Source: Corynebacterium striatum ATCC 6940 (GTDB lineage Bacteria; Actinomycetota; Actinomycetes; Mycobacteriales; Mycobacteriaceae). From it: a stretch of 46,362 nucleotides of DNA. Location of the stretch: assembly GCF_000159135.1 (NCBI RefSeq), contig NZ_GG667523.1, forward strand, positions 202,709 to 249,070. Direction: 5' to 3'. The stretch's first letter is position 1; each line of letters begins with the position of its first letter. Position numbers and translations under genes: made by a program. The notes under the pieces were generated by a model, which saw only the letters and a list, made by a program, of their open reading frames with translations, made no database searches and was not told where the DNA came from. Positions 8,776 to 18,974 of this stretch are shown piece by piece.

Positions 8776-9011
8776 TGGATCTCCGTTTCTCGCAATTTCT
8801 GGATGGACAACTCTTCACAGAATCGCGGAAATCTGGCACCGAATCAACAGGTTAGGAGACATTCGTAAATGGCAACTTAACAAGCTTTACGGTTCGCTGA
8901 AATTTGGCCCTAAACTGCTCAATTATTCGATTTTCTAGACGAATAGCAATTAGCTAAGTTCGCCATTGGGGGCACCCGTCCCCCTGCTCTTCATCCTGTC
9001 GATGAGTGCCG
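8776..9011. other. sucC upstream region
   Basis: No gene is visible. The region is AT-rich around 8870-8960 and should hold the sucCD promoter, but no -35/-10 pair is convincing. A GGGGG/CCCCC inverted repeat with 7-nt loop (around 8968-8984) lacks a T tract. Confidence 0.4.
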
Positions 9012-9028
9012 GGAACGGTGCACGCCCC

Positions 9029-9068
9029 CAAACAACAAAGAAACCCGACACCATTACGGTGTCGGGTT
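9029..9068 (-). terminator. Terminator of the tRNA-Ile/tRNA-Ala transcript
   Basis: On the minus strand AACCCGACACC pairs perfectly with GGTGTCGGGTT across a 5-nt loop, followed by TCTTTGTTGTTT. Confidence 0.82.
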
Positions 9069-9076
9069 CCGGGCTG

Positions 9077-9149
9077 TGGAGCATAGGAGAATCGAACTCC
9101 TGACCTTCTGCTTGCAAAGCAGATGCTCTACCAATTGAGCTAATGCCCC
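9077..9149 (-). tRNA. tRNA-Ala (TGC), copy 2
   Basis: 73 nt, identical to the gene at 4130-4202: GGGGCATTAGCTC start, TGC anticodon, canonical T-arm. It lies 12 bp downstream of tRNA-Ile, the tRNA-Ile/tRNA-Ala pair commonly found after gyrA in actinobacteria. Confidence 0.95.
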
Positions 9150-9161
9150 ATTGTTCCGTGG

Positions 9162-9235
9162 TGGGCCTAGCAAGAATCGAACTTGCGACCTCATCGTTAT
9201 CAGCGATGCGCTCTAACCGACTGAGCTATAGGCCC
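9162..9235 (-). tRNA. tRNA-Ile (GAT)
   Basis: 74 nt. The minus strand reads GGGCCTATAGCTCAGTCGG, anticodon loop CTGATAA (GAT), T-arm GCAAGTTCGATTCTTGC and acceptor TAGGCCCA. All four arms pair. It is followed by tRNA-Ala on the same strand. Confidence 0.96.
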
Positions 9236-9311
9236 TTGTGCGGAACGAGTTGTAACTTTACATACTCTTTGCGAGATAACACAAATCGTATGGTCAGAGG
9301 GCTAATAAAAG

Positions 9312-9345
9312 CAGAAAACCGACACTTAAAATCAGGTGCCGGTTA
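9312..9345 (-). terminator. Terminator after gyrA-DUF3566
   Basis: On the minus strand AACCGGCAC and GTGTCGGTT form a 9-bp stem with a 10-nt AT-rich loop, followed by TTCTGCTTTT. It ends the gyrA transcript before tRNA-Ile. Confidence 0.78.
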
Positions 9346-9358
9346 AATGCTTTTCGTC

Positions 9359-9703
9359 TTAGTCGACGCTCTCTTGGATACCCAGTTTGAAACCACCGAA
9401 GACGTCCACGATGGAGTTGTAGATGAACGCCAGTAGCGGAGCCATCAACGTGCCGAACACGGCCACGATGGCACCGATCAACGCCGAGATGGACAAGACC
9501 ACACCAAAAGTGACCTCGAAAGCGCCACCCACGCCGCCAACCAGGCTATTGAGGGAATCCCAGATTCCCGCCTGGTCCAAGGCGAAGTACAAGATGCATA
9601 CCGCGAGGATCCATGCGACGAGGCCGACGAGGGACATCGCCAAGCCCACGCGAAACGCCGACATTGGGGAGATTCGCGTAAGGGTTACGTCTCGTCTTGC
9701 CAT
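9359..9703 (-). CDS. DUF3566 membrane protein
   Basis: 114 residues with two hydrophobic segments (about 19-44 and 62-95). The N-terminus VTLTRISPMSAFRVGLAMSL is the hallmark of the actinobacterial DUF3566 family that sits immediately after gyrA (Rv0007 position in Mycobacterium tuberculosis). It starts 3 bp after the gyrA stop and is surely co-transcribed. Biochemical role not established. The mycobacterial homologue has a longer disordered N-terminus that is absent here. Confidence 0.85.
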   Translation of the reverse strand: MARRDVTLTRISPMSAFRVGLAMSLVGLVAWILAVCILYFALDQAGIWDSLNSLVGGVGGAFEVTFGVVLSISALIGAIVAVFGTLMAPLLAFIYNSIVDVFGGFKLGIQESVD

Positions 9704-9706
9704 GGA

Positions 9707-12277
9707 TTACTCCTCGTTGCCCTCATCATTAGTGTTCTTCGAATCCGCAATCTTCAGGTGCTCCTGCTGAACATCCTCCACGGACTTCTCGCCCTTGGCC
9801 ACAGCCTGAGCGTCTTCCTCACCATGGTCCTCAACGTTGCGGTCGATTGCAAGCAATTCGACGTCGTTGGAAAGGTTGACCAGCCGAACGCCCATGGTCG
9901 CACGGGAAGAAGGACGGATCTGGTTAACCTCAGTACGGATAACACCGCCAGCAGAGGTGATTGCGAAGATCTCGTCTTCCTCGTCCACTGCAATCGCACC
10001 GATGAGCTTGCCGCGCTTCGGGGTGTACTTGAAGGTCATCACGCCCAGGCCGCCACGGCCCTGCGGGGTGTATTCCTCAATCGCCGTACGCTTGCCATAG
10101 CCGCCGGAGGTGGCCACGAGCAGGTACCCGCCGTCGTGGACCACGGACATCGACAGCAGCTGGTCATCGCCGCGGAAGCGCATACCCTTCACACCGGCTG
10201 TTGCACGGCCCATCGGGCGCAGCTGGTCGTCGTCAGCCGTGAAGCGGATGGCCTGGCCCTGCTCAGAGGTCAGCAGGATGTCATCGCCTTCGTCGACGAG
10301 GGAAGCACCGATGAGCGCATCGCCCTCGTTGAGGTTGATAGCGATGAGGCCAGCAGAACGAGCGGACTCATAGTCGGTGAGGCGGGACTTCTTGACGCGG
10401 CCCTGCTTGGTGGCCAGGACGAGGTAAGGAGCGTCCTCGTAGGACTGAATCTGAATGACCTGTGCGATCTTCTCCTCCGGCTGGAACTCCAGCAGGTTAG
10501 CCACGTGCTGGCCACGTGCGGTGCGGCCTGCCTCCGGCAGCTCATAAGCCTTGAGGCGGTAAACACGGCCGAAGTTGGTAAAGAAGAGGATCCAGTCGTG
10601 CGTGGAGCAGACGAAGAAGTTCTTGACGATGTCGTCCTGCTTGAGCTCCGCACCGCGCACGCCCTTCCCGCCGCGCTTCTGCGCCTTGTAGGCATCAACC
10701 TTGGTGCGCTTTGCGTAGCCAGTGGAGGTGATCGTGACGACCACGTTCTCGCGGGCGATAAGATCCTCGTCGGTGACGTCGCCAGAAGCGGCCACGATCT
10801 GGGTACGGCGCTCATCGCCGTACTTTTCGACGATCTCAGCGAGCTCGTCGTGGACGATCTGACGCTGGCGCTCCTCGCGGGCGAGGATATCCTTGAGGTC
10901 AGCAATGATCTCTTCGATCTCAGCCAACTCGTCAATGATCTTCTGACGCTCCAGGGCTGCCAGACGGCGCAGCTGCATCGCCAGGATGGCGTCTGCCTGT
11001 ACATCATCTACCGCGAGAAGGGTTTTTAACCCTTCTCGCGCTTCGTCCACCGTTGGGGAACGGCGGATAAGCGCGATGACCTCGTCGAGCATATCGAGGG
11101 CCTTGACCAAACCACGCAGGATGTGGGCGCGCTTTTCGGCCTCATCCAGGCGGTACTGGGTACGGCGAACGATGACCTCGATCTGGTGCGCAACGTAGTA
11201 GCGCAGCATCTGATCCAGACGCAGGGTGCGCGGCACGCCATCGACGATGGAGAGCATGTTGGCGCCGAAGGAGGTCTGCAGCTGGGAGTGCTTGTAGAGG
11301 TTGTTGAGCACGACGCGAGCGACGGCATCGCGCTTCAGGGTGACCACGATGCGCATGCCGACGCGGTCGGAAGACTCGTCCTCGATCTTGGCGATGCCGG
11401 CGATCTTGCCGTTAGCCACGGACTCTGCGATGTTGGAGATCATGTTGTCCGGGTTGACCTGGTACGGCAGCTCGGTGATGACGATGGTCTGGCGGTTGCC
11501 GGACTCCTCGATGGAGGTCACGCCGCGCATACGGATGGAACCGCGGCCAGTGGTGTAGGCATCCTTGATGCCCTGATCGCCGACGATGAGACCTGCGGTT
11601 GGGAAGTCTGGGCCCTTCACGCGCTCCATGCAGGCTGCAAGTGCTTCCTCATCGGAGGCTTCTGGGTTATCCAGCAGCCAATAGATAGCCTCAGCCAGCT
11701 CGTTCAGGTTGTGCGGCGGGATGTTAGTGGCCATACCAACGGCGATGCCGCCGGAGCCGTTCATCAGCAGGTTCGGAACGCGGGAAGGCAGGATGTCAGG
11801 TTCCTGGGTTTTGCCGTCGTAGTTCGGGGAGAAGTCGACGGTGTTTTCGCGAATGTCACGGACCATTTCCATGGCCAGCGGGGTCATGCGGCACTCGGTG
11901 TAACGCATTGCCGCTGGGCCGTCGTTGCCGCGGGAACCGAAGTTACCCTGGCCGTCAACCAGCGGGTAGCGCATGTTCCAGGACTGCGCCAGACGCACCA
12001 ACGTGTCATAAATTGCGGAGTCACCGTGCGGGTGGAACTGACCCATGGTGTCAGAAACCGGGCGGGCGGACTTTACGTAGCCGCGCTCTGGGCGGTAACC
12101 CGAGTCAAACATCGCATAAAGGATGCGGCGGTGCACGGGCTTGAGGCCATCGCGAACCTCCGGAAGCGCACGGCCGACGATGACGGACATGGCGTAGTCG
12201 ATATAGCTCGACTCCATCTCCTCGTTGATATCAATCGGTTGAATACGATCAAAAAGATCGCCATTTTGGTCACTCAT
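9707..12277 (-). CDS. gyrA: DNA gyrase subunit A
   Basis: 856 residues. The DNA breakage-reunion domain occupies about 1-520, with catalytic Tyr126 (AAMRYTECR). The C-terminal beta-pinwheel follows the GyrA box QKRGGKG (about residue 530). The quinolone-determining region reads [10 protein letters not shown] with Ser87 and Asp91, the wild-type susceptible residues. Together with GyrB it introduces negative supercoils. The acidic C-terminal tail is typical of actinobacteria. The gene points away from oriC and is followed by the DUF3566 gene. It contains a perfect 13-bp-stem inverted repeat at 11012-11040. Confidence 0.98.
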   Translation of the reverse strand: MSDQNGDLFDRIQPIDINEEMESSYIDYAMSVIVGRALPEVRDGLKPVHRRILYAMFDSGYRPERGYVKSARPVSDTMGQFHPHGDSAIYDTLVRLAQSWNMRYPLVDGQGNFGSRGNDGPAAMRYTECRMTPLAMEMVRDIRENTVDFSPNYDGKTQEPDILPSRVPNLLMNGSGGIAVGMATNIPPHNLNELAEAIYWLLDNPEASDEEALAACMERVKGPDFPTAGLIVGDQGIKDAYTTGRGSIRMRGVTSIEESGNRQTIVITELPYQVNPDNMISNIAESVANGKIAGIAKIEDESSDRVGMRIVVTLKRDAVARVVLNNLYKHSQLQTSFGANMLSIVDGVPRTLRLDQMLRYYVAHQIEVIVRRTQYRLDEAEKRAHILRGLVKALDMLDEVIALIRRSPTVDEAREGLKTLLAVDDVQADAILAMQLRRLAALERQKIIDELAEIEEIIADLKDILAREERQRQIVHDELAEIVEKYGDERRTQIVAASGDVTDEDLIARENVVVTITSTGYAKRTKVDAYKAQKRGGKGVRGAELKQDDIVKNFFVCSTHDWILFFTNFGRVYRLKAYELPEAGRTARGQHVANLLEFQPEEKIAQVIQIQSYEDAPYLVLATKQGRVKKSRLTDYESARSAGLIAINLNEGDALIGASLVDEGDDILLTSEQGQAIRFTADDDQLRPMGRATAGVKGMRFRGDDQLLSMSVVHDGGYLLVATSGGYGKRTAIEEYTPQGRGGLGVMTFKYTPKRGKLIGAIAVDEEDEIFAITSAGGVIRTEVNQIRPSSRATMGVRLVNLSNDVELLAIDRNVEDHGEEDAQAVAKGEKSVEDVQQEHLKIADSKNTNDEGNEE
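11012..11040. repeat. Perfect inverted repeat inside gyrA
   Basis: CGCGAGAAGGGTT, a TTT loop, then its exact complement AACCCTTCTCGCG. In the gyrA message it falls at about codons 413-422, in the [10 protein letters not shown] segment. Confidence 0.85.
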
Positions 12278-12328
12278 AACCGCAAATTCTACCCTCTGAG
12301 ACCTTCCAGCGCCTCTTACGCCGCTCTG

Positions 12329-12349
12329 GTGATACCACAGTGATACCGT
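12329..12349 (+). promoter_or_regulatory. Direct-repeat operator and -10 of the RHH/Doc-like pair
   Basis: GTGATACC occurs twice (12329-12336 and 12340-12347), offset by 11 bp or about one helical turn, a layout typical of ribbon-helix-helix autorepressor sites. TACCGT (12344-12349) lies 6 nt before the ATG and may be the -10 of a leaderless transcript. The divergent gyrA promoter must lie nearby. Confidence 0.45.
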
Positions 12350-12355
12350 TTAGGC

Positions 12356-12568
12356 ATGGCCATGACCCTTCGTTTAACACCCGAACAAGACCACGCGCTC
12401 ACGCTCCTCGCCTCCGCCCAAGGCACCTCCAAGCACGAGGCGGTGGTGCGCGCGGTAGTTGCGGCTGCAGCACGCACGCTTTCCGACGCCGCCGTGCAAG
12501 ACACCGCACGCCACCTCCTCCCCGGCCGTGCCGAGTTGGAAGCCGAAATCCGAAGGGCCCGCCCATGA
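12356..12568 (+). CDS. Ribbon-helix-helix protein, antitoxin-like
   Basis: 70 residues: a short strand (MTLRLTPEQ) and two helices (HALTLLASAQG and SKHEAVVRAVVAAAARTL) as in CopG/Arc-type DNA-binding antitoxins, then a C-terminal tail that could wrap a partner. ATG 12356 is followed two codons later by a second ATG (12362), and either could start. The TGA overlaps the ATG of the next gene (ATGA), so the two proteins are translationally coupled. The tandem GTGATACC repeats in front suggest autoregulation. Antitoxin assignment is inferred from fold and coupling. Confidence 0.7.
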   Translation: MAMTLRLTPEQDHALTLLASAQGTSKHEAVVRAVVAAAARTLSDAAVQDTARHLLPGRAELEAEIRRARP

Positions 12569-12834
12569 CGCCTGAGCAGCTCCTTCTCGTCGCCCGCGAG
12601 TTCTGCGCCCAGCACAAGGTGACGGTGACGAACTTTGGGGCATTGGTGGCCGCGGCGTCGTTAAGCACGGCGAAAATGGAGGGAATCGCAATCCACGGAA
12701 ACAGGGTCCAGGCCGCCCGGGCCATGCGCGACCTGCTCGTGGCCTACCCCGCTTTAAACGCGCACAACGACGCCTTTGCCACTGTCTGCGCGCGCGTCTA
12801 CATGGAAATAGAAGACAGGCTTTCTTTACGCTGA
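12565..12834 (+). CDS. Doc/Fic-like small protein with a degenerate Fic motif
   Basis: 89 residues from ATG 12565, overlapping the upstream stop by 4 bp; a longer frame from 12340 would cover the antitoxin-like gene and is not used. Alignment by eye to Doc toxins works through FGALVAAASL, AKMEGIAIHGNRVQAARAMRDLLV and the helix ATVCARVYMEIEDRLSL. The catalytic loop of Doc/Fic proteins (HPFxDGNKR type) is replaced by YPALNAHND, so the His, Asn and basic residues are gone. Doc phosphorylates EF-Tu; this protein would lack that chemistry. It may be an inactivated toxin or a protein with a new role. Family assignment is moderate. Confidence 0.55.
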   Translation: MTPEQLLLVAREFCAQHKVTVTNFGALVAAASLSTAKMEGIAIHGNRVQAARAMRDLLVAYPALNAHNDAFATVCARVYMEIEDRLSLR

Positions 12835-12890
12835 CTTATTACTGCCCAGCTTCTCTCAAACGCGCCACCTCCGAAACCTTGCAGCTTCAG

Positions 12891-12896
12891 TAGGAT
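12891..12896 (+). promoter_or_regulatory. -10 element TAGGAT
   Basis: TAGGAT, 7 nt, then ATG 12904, with no ribosome binding site. This fits a leaderless transcript. Confidence 0.45.
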
Positions 12897-12903
12897 TAGG
12901 CGC

Positions 12904-13344
12904 ATGTCTAGTCTTTCCCAGCTCCTGGAAACCCCCATCCGCACTGCTGTGGTGGCAGAACTCGTCTCTTTGGTGGACAAGGTCGTCGCTGAGCAGTCCG
13001 GTATCACCGGCATGGCCATCAAGGGCGCGGTTTCCGCGGCAAAGAAGGTCGACTCCGACATCGTTTCCAAGGGCATCAACCGCATGCTCCCAGATCTGCT
13101 CGGTGAGCTGGAGTCTTACTGGCAGGAATTCCAGTCTTCCGCACAGGATGATTTTGGCTCCTACCTCGGCGGCAATGACAAGCGGGTCACGGATTCCTTG
13201 ATGAACGTGGCAGACCGCAACGCCGATCAGATCAACAACGCGGCCCTGGCTAAGGCCTACAACTCTCTGCGCAACAAGGTCTCCAAGATCGTTGAGCCTC
13301 ACGTCCCTGAGTTCGGCCGCATCCTACAAAAGCACATGCATTAA
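12904..13344 (+). CDS. Conserved hypothetical protein (DUF6918-like)
   Basis: 146 residues, all-helical in character, no signal peptide or membrane segment. The start SSLSQLLETPIRTAVVAELVSLVDKVVAEQSG followed by GMAIKGAVSAAKKV resembles a family of actinobacterial hypotheticals (DUF6918 type) in which a short N-terminal block repeats the pattern of a small helical bundle. No catalytic motif is visible. A putative -10 sits 7 nt before the ATG. Function unknown; membership is from recollection of the family pattern only. Confidence 0.65.
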   Translation: MSSLSQLLETPIRTAVVAELVSLVDKVVAEQSGITGMAIKGAVSAAKKVDSDIVSKGINRMLPDLLGELESYWQEFQSSAQDDFGSYLGGNDKRVTDSLMNVADRNADQINNAALAKAYNSLRNKVSKIVEPHVPEFGRILQKHMH

Positions 13345-13351
13345 AGGGGTG

Positions 13352-13357
13352 TAGTCT
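13352..13357 (+). promoter_or_regulatory. -10 element TAGTCT before the nitroreductase remnant
   Basis: TAGTCT is followed by GGCCCGC (7 nt) and ATG 13365; a leaderless promoter that seems to survive although the gene is deleted. Confidence 0.4.
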
Positions 13358-13364
13358 GGCCCGC

Positions 13365-13571
13365 ATGACTTCAAGCAATAACTATTCTGAATTCATCCGC
13401 AGCCGCCACTCTGCCCGTGCCTACCTGCCGGAATCCATCCCGGCAGAGGTAATTGAGCAGGTGCTTATCGACGCCCAATCGGCACCGTCTAGCTCCATCT
13501 TCAACGTTGAGCCGGGCCATGCTGACCTTTCCGAGAGCGTCACGCTTCCCGGAATCGACGTGGAACTGTAA
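13365..13571 (+). pseudogene. Internally deleted nitroreductase remnant
   Basis: 68 codons. The first 48 residues are the classic nitroreductase N-terminus: SEFIRSRHSARAYLPESIP, VIEQVLIDAQSAPSSSIFN. The frame then passes straight to a family C-terminus (GHADLSESVTLPGIDV). Nitroreductases are about 200-230 residues, so roughly 150 central residues with most of the FMN pocket are missing. The frame is intact, so an in-frame internal deletion is likely. The product is probably non-functional. A perfect bidirectional terminator follows. Confidence 0.75.
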
Positions 13572-13591
13572 GACGTATTAACCGCTAAAAC

Positions 13592-13636
13592 AAGCTAAAG
13601 GCCTTGTAGATCATGTTTCTACAAGGCCTTTAGCTT
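13592..13636. terminator. Bidirectional terminator
   Basis: A perfect 19-bp stem (AAGCTAAAGGCCTTGTAGA and its complement, 7-nt loop) ending in A and T runs on both sides. It separates the convergent nitroreductase remnant and gyrB. Confidence 0.92.
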
Positions 13637-13669
13637 TATCGGTCTGCGTGCAGGTCCGAACACCTAAAA

Positions 13670-15745
<2,076 letters not shown>

Positions 15746-15771
15746 CTATAGCAAAATCTAAGACTTTAGCC

Positions 15772-15777
15772 ATTCTA
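15772..15777 (-). promoter_or_regulatory. -10 element TAGAAT for gyrB
   Basis: On the minus strand GTGTAGAAT provides a -10 hexamer about 47 nt before the GTG start. No strong -35 is seen. Gyrase genes are usually supercoiling-sensitive, which cannot be judged here. Confidence 0.45.
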
Positions 15778-15859
15778 CACTGTGTCCCCCTACTGAAGAG
15801 CACTCCACACCAGTCAGAGGGCGGAATTTAGCCCGATTTTTCGATCCGAGTTTTATAGC

Positions 15860-16381
15860 CTATCCGTAAGTATCTTGCGATCCTTGGGGCTTTACCCACT
15901 GCCGGCCTTGGTAGTTTCGATGCTGCTTTGGCCCCTGAATCCGCAGCTCAACGATGACATCGGGACCTAAGCGCTCCGCAATTTTCTTAAGGATCTGGCG
16001 CTGCAGATATCGCAGTTCGGTGGCCCAAACGGAAGCATCACAGGAAATATAGACCACCTTATCCTTGATGCGCTCGGGCTTTGTGTGGGCGGCGATCCGC
16101 TCCCCCACCAAATTGGTCCAGTTGCCCATAACCCATCCATCGGCAAGATCACTCTCCCAGCCACGGCGGGAGATTTCCTTACTCAATGCAGCCCCGAGAC
16201 TAGGGACGTCGAGGCTGCGGCGCAGGCGCCGCCCATCGGGCCCAGTGGGCCTTCCCACCTGATATTTCCGTGGCTCCTTGGGAGCCTCGACGTTCATCTT
16301 TGGCGAAGGTTTGTTGAGCTTTGGCGCGTTCTTGGAATTCGAGCGCACACGATCAAAGAAGTCCTTGACGGGATCAGTCAT
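15860..16381 (-). CDS. dciA: DciA-family replicative helicase loader (DUF721)
   Basis: 173 residues from ATG 16381; an in-frame GTG two codons earlier (16387) is possible. The N-terminal 60 residues are basic and disordered. The C-terminal DUF721 domain (about 65-173) contains [36 protein letters not shown] and [14 protein letters not shown]. DciA proteins interact with DnaB helicase in bacteria lacking DnaC/DnaI. The recF-dciA-gyrB position is the classical actinobacterial one (Rv0004). The start overlaps the recF stop by 8 bp, so expression is coupled. Confidence 0.88.
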   Translation of the reverse strand: MTDPVKDFFDRVRSNSKNAPKLNKPSPKMNVEAPKEPRKYQVGRPTGPDGRRLRRSLDVPSLGAALSKEISRRGWESDLADGWVMGNWTNLVGERIAAHTKPERIKDKVVYISCDASVWATELRYLQRQILKKIAERLGPDVIVELRIQGPKQHRNYQGRQWVKPQGSQDTYG

Positions 16382-17552
16382 CGCCACTCACTTGGTCATC
16401 AACTTTTGAAATTTCAGAAATTCTGCCATCCTCGGTGTCTGTCACCGTGACCTCGTAGCGCACGATGGGTTCCAGGTTGCCCGGCAGATCTTCATCAACT
16501 GCAGCGGTAATCAACACTTGCTCGGCCTCTGCGGCAAGATGCACGAGCTTTTCCCTGCGCTTGGCGTCCAGCTCAGCGAAGACATCATCAAGGATGAGAA
16601 TCGGGTCGGTTCCATCTTGGCGCAATAAATTGAACTCGGCCAAGCGCAAAGAAATGGCGTATGACCACGTCTCGCCGTGGCTGGCAAAGCCCTTGGCGGG
16701 TTGCGTACCAAGGTTCAACACCAGATCGTCGCGATGCGGCCCCACCAAGGAAATTCCGCGCTCGATCTCACGCTGTCTCTTAGCAGCAAGTTCTGTCAGC
16801 ATCACGGCTTCCAGGACTTCCCGATCAGAAACATCGATGGTGGACTTGTACTCGATATGAGCCGGCCGCGACTCCGGCGCCAGCCCTGCGTAGGCGGAAG
16901 GAATGAGTTCCGACAGGGCGTCGACAAGCGCCAAGCGTGCCTCGATGACCTGCGCACCGAGACGTGCCAGCTGCGCATCCCACACGTCCAAGGTGGCTAA
17001 GGCCGAGGCACCGTCGCTGTCCCCGTACCCACGACGCAAGCTTGACGACGCCGACTTCAACAGCGCATTGCGCTGCTTCAAGACCTTGTCATAATCGGCC
17101 TTTACGCCTGCTAAACGCGGGGTGCGCGACGCAATGATGTTGTCCAAATAGGTGCGGCGCTCAGCGGGCTCGCCGCGCACGACCGCAAGATCCTCCGGGG
17201 AGAACAACACGCTCTTAACCACGCCGAGTAACTCACGCGGACTCTTGAGCCGCGTGCGGTTGATCTGCGCTTGGTTGGCCGCATGCGGCTTGATGAGCAG
17301 ATGGGCAGTCAGCTCTCGGCCCTGGTTTACGGCCGTCGTCGAAATGCGTGCATTTACTGCACTTTGCCGCACCAACGGCGCGTCATGGCTGACGCGGTGC
17401 GAGGACAAATGAGCTACGTATCCAATGGCCTCGACAATGTTGGTCTTGCCGTAGCCGTTGCGTCCGACGAACAACGTGATTCCCGGGCCGAGCTCAATGC
17501 TGAGCTCAGGCCACGAGCGAAAATCCCGGACGTCGAGTTCGCGGATGAACAT
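16374..17552 (-). CDS. recF: DNA replication/repair protein RecF
   Basis: 392 residues, SMC-like ABC ATPase. Walker A is GRNGYGKT (30-37), the signature region is around [11 protein letters not shown], and Walker B is [16 protein letters not shown]. RecF with RecO and RecR loads RecA onto gapped DNA. Its ATG overlaps the dnaN stop by one base (TAATG), and its own stop lies inside the start of dciA, so dnaN-recF-dciA form one translationally coupled operon. Confidence 0.97.
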   Translation of the reverse strand: MFIRELDVRDFRSWPELSIELGPGITLFVGRNGYGKTNIVEAIGYVAHLSSHRVSHDAPLVRQSAVNARISTTAVNQGRELTAHLLIKPHAANQAQINRTRLKSPRELLGVVKSVLFSPEDLAVVRGEPAERRTYLDNIIASRTPRLAGVKADYDKVLKQRNALLKSASSSLRRGYGDSDGASALATLDVWDAQLARLGAQVIEARLALVDALSELIPSAYAGLAPESRPAHIEYKSTIDVSDREVLEAVMLTELAAKRQREIERGISLVGPHRDDLVLNLGTQPAKGFASHGETWSYAISLRLAEFNLLRQDGTDPILILDDVFAELDAKRREKLVHLAAEAEQVLITAAVDEDLPGNLEPIVRYEVTVTDTEDGRISEISKVDDQVSGDD

Positions 17553-18733
17553 TAACCTGGCAAGCGAACCGGCATGAGAAGGTAGGTGAAGTTAGTCTCC
17601 GGGGTTGGAAAGACTCCATCTTCATCTGCCAAAGGCATCTCTTCCGGCTCTGGGATCATGATGGCTGGGCGGGAAGGCTCGGTGAATCCGAAGACAACAC
17701 GGTCGGTATGAACGACGGCCAAGCCGTCCTTCAGGTAACTCGGGTTGAAGGCGATGACGAATTCATCGCGGCCGGTGAAAGCGCATGGCAGGGTCTCATC
17801 GGCCTTACCGGAATCTGCACCAGCAGCCAGGGTGACCTGGCCTTCTGAGAACTCCATGCGGATCTGCGCGTTGCGGTCAGTCAGCAGGGACACACGGCGG
17901 ATGGCTTCCTGCAGCGGCGCAACCTCGATGCTTGCCATAGCGGTGTGCGTCTTTGGCAGCAGCGGGGAGACGTTGGGGAAGTCTGCATCGAGCATGCGAG
18001 TGGTGGTTTCACGGTTGTCTGCGTGCAGACCGAACAGGCCTTCAGCGCCGATGTTCTCACCGGTACCCACCGCGATCTCAACCGGGATGTTGAGGTGCGT
18101 ATCCAGGGAGCGGCCGGTGTCTTGCAAGGTCTTTGCAGGGACCAAGAGCTTGGCCTCGACGTCAGGTGAGGTGGGCTCCCATTCGAAGGTGCGCATGGCC
18201 AGGCGGAAACGGTCAGTGGCTGTCATTTCTACGTGAGAGCCGTGGATTTCCATGTGCACACCGGTGAGCATAGGCAGGGTGTCATCCTTGCCTGCTGCAG
18301 AGGCAACCTGGCTGATGGCCTCAACGAAGAGCTGTGGGTTCACCGTGCCGGTGACCTCGGGCAAGACTGGCAGCTGCGGGTAATCATCAAGCGGAATGAC
18401 AGGCAGCTCGAAACGTGAAGAACCACAGGTCAGCAGAACCTTGGAGTCCTGCTGAGTCATCTCCACCTCCTTGTTCGGAAGAGAGGCAACGATGTCCGCG
18501 AGGAGTTTTCCTGCAACGGCGATGCGGCCTGGCTCATCGACCATGGCAGCGATGCGGACGCGGGTGGAAACCTCGTAATCAAAGCCCGTGAATTCCAAAC
18601 CATTGTCATCCGCGGTGATCAGCATTGCGCGAAGCACTGGCTGCGTCACCTTGGAGGGCAGGCTGCGGGCTACCCAAGCAACTGCGTTAGCCAGATCATC
18701 CTTGGCAACACGAAATGACACAGATTGGTCCAT
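17552..18733 (-). CDS. dnaN: DNA polymerase III beta sliding clamp
   Basis: 393 residues with three repeated clamp subdomains, starting [23 protein letters not shown] and ending with the conserved [10 protein letters not shown], which forms part of the partner-binding cleft. AAGGAG precedes the ATG by 11 nt. The dimeric ring tethers the replicative polymerase. dnaA lies upstream, but a strong terminator and about 590 bp of origin DNA intervene, so dnaN should have its own promoter in 18734-18900. Confidence 0.98.
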   Translation of the reverse strand: MDQSVSFRVAKDDLANAVAWVARSLPSKVTQPVLRAMLITADDNGLEFTGFDYEVSTRVRIAAMVDEPGRIAVAGKLLADIVASLPNKEVEMTQQDSKVLLTCGSSRFELPVIPLDDYPQLPVLPEVTGTVNPQLFVEAISQVASAAGKDDTLPMLTGVHMEIHGSHVEMTATDRFRLAMRTFEWEPTSPDVEAKLLVPAKTLQDTGRSLDTHLNIPVEIAVGTGENIGAEGLFGLHADNRETTTRMLDADFPNVSPLLPKTHTAMASIEVAPLQEAIRRVSLLTDRNAQIRMEFSEGQVTLAAGADSGKADETLPCAFTGRDEFVIAFNPSYLKDGLAVVHTDRVVFGFTEPSRPAIMIPEPEEMPLADEDGVFPTPETNFTYLLMPVRLPG

Positions 18734-18847
18734 GGTCTCGACGAGCTCCTTGCTGGGTTGTTGTGGTGAGGCGTTCTAACGCGGTGTTTTTTGTAAGTCA
18801 CAAAAGCTGTTTCCAACTTACCGCATAGCTCCGACACGACAGATTTT

Positions 18848-18899
18848 TGTAATTCACTCTTTGCTCCGGGCCTTGGGCCCAGCGGAGCGTCGAATTACA
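18848..18899. repeat. Nested palindrome beside the unwinding region
   Basis: TGTAATTC (18848-18855) faces GAATTACA (18892-18899), and inside it GCTCCG (18863-18868) faces CGGAGC (18883-18888) around GGGCC-TT-GGGCCC. It has no T tract on either strand, so it is not an ordinary terminator. Confidence 0.7.
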
Positions 18900-18932
18900 C
18901 ACATCCTCTTTTTACTTCATAGATCAGAGAAT

Positions 18933-18974
18933 TTAGTTAGTAGTAGTAATAACCGTTGTGAGATCTGTGGATAA
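18933..18974 (-). promoter_or_regulatory. Basal origin unwinding element: DnaA box, GC cluster, DnaA-trios
   Basis: On the minus strand TTATCCACA (18974-18966) is followed by a degenerate second box GATCTCACA, then A, the GC cluster CGG and TTATTACTACTACTAAC. The opposite strand therefore reads 3'-AAT-AAT-GAT-GAT-GAT-5' away from the box, which matches the DnaA-trio rule described for bacterial origins. Confidence 0.6.

Larger units (their letters stand above)
9012..9150. repeat. Direct repeat copy 2 (tRNA-Ala plus terminator)
   Basis: Second copy of the unit at 4066-4203, about 4.95 kb away in the same orientation. This is probably the ancestral position because it follows tRNA-Ile downstream of gyrA. 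Confidence 0.9.

Noticed and set aside
8848..8866. DtxR-like iron box upstream of sucC (AGGTTAGGAGA)
   Set aside because: Only half of the palindrome is present.
4130..9149. Integrative element using tRNA-Ala as attachment site
   Set aside because: Both tRNA copies are complete with their terminators and no integrase or phage gene lies between; duplication or homologous recombination explains it better.
9143..9346. 67-residue plus-strand frame over tRNA-Ile
   Set aside because: It is the antisense of tRNA genes, a common false ORF.
9758..12343. Two 400-residue plus-strand frames opposite gyrA
   Set aside because: gyrA is certain on the minus strand; these frames are antisense shadows rich in Val/Asp/Gly without family features.
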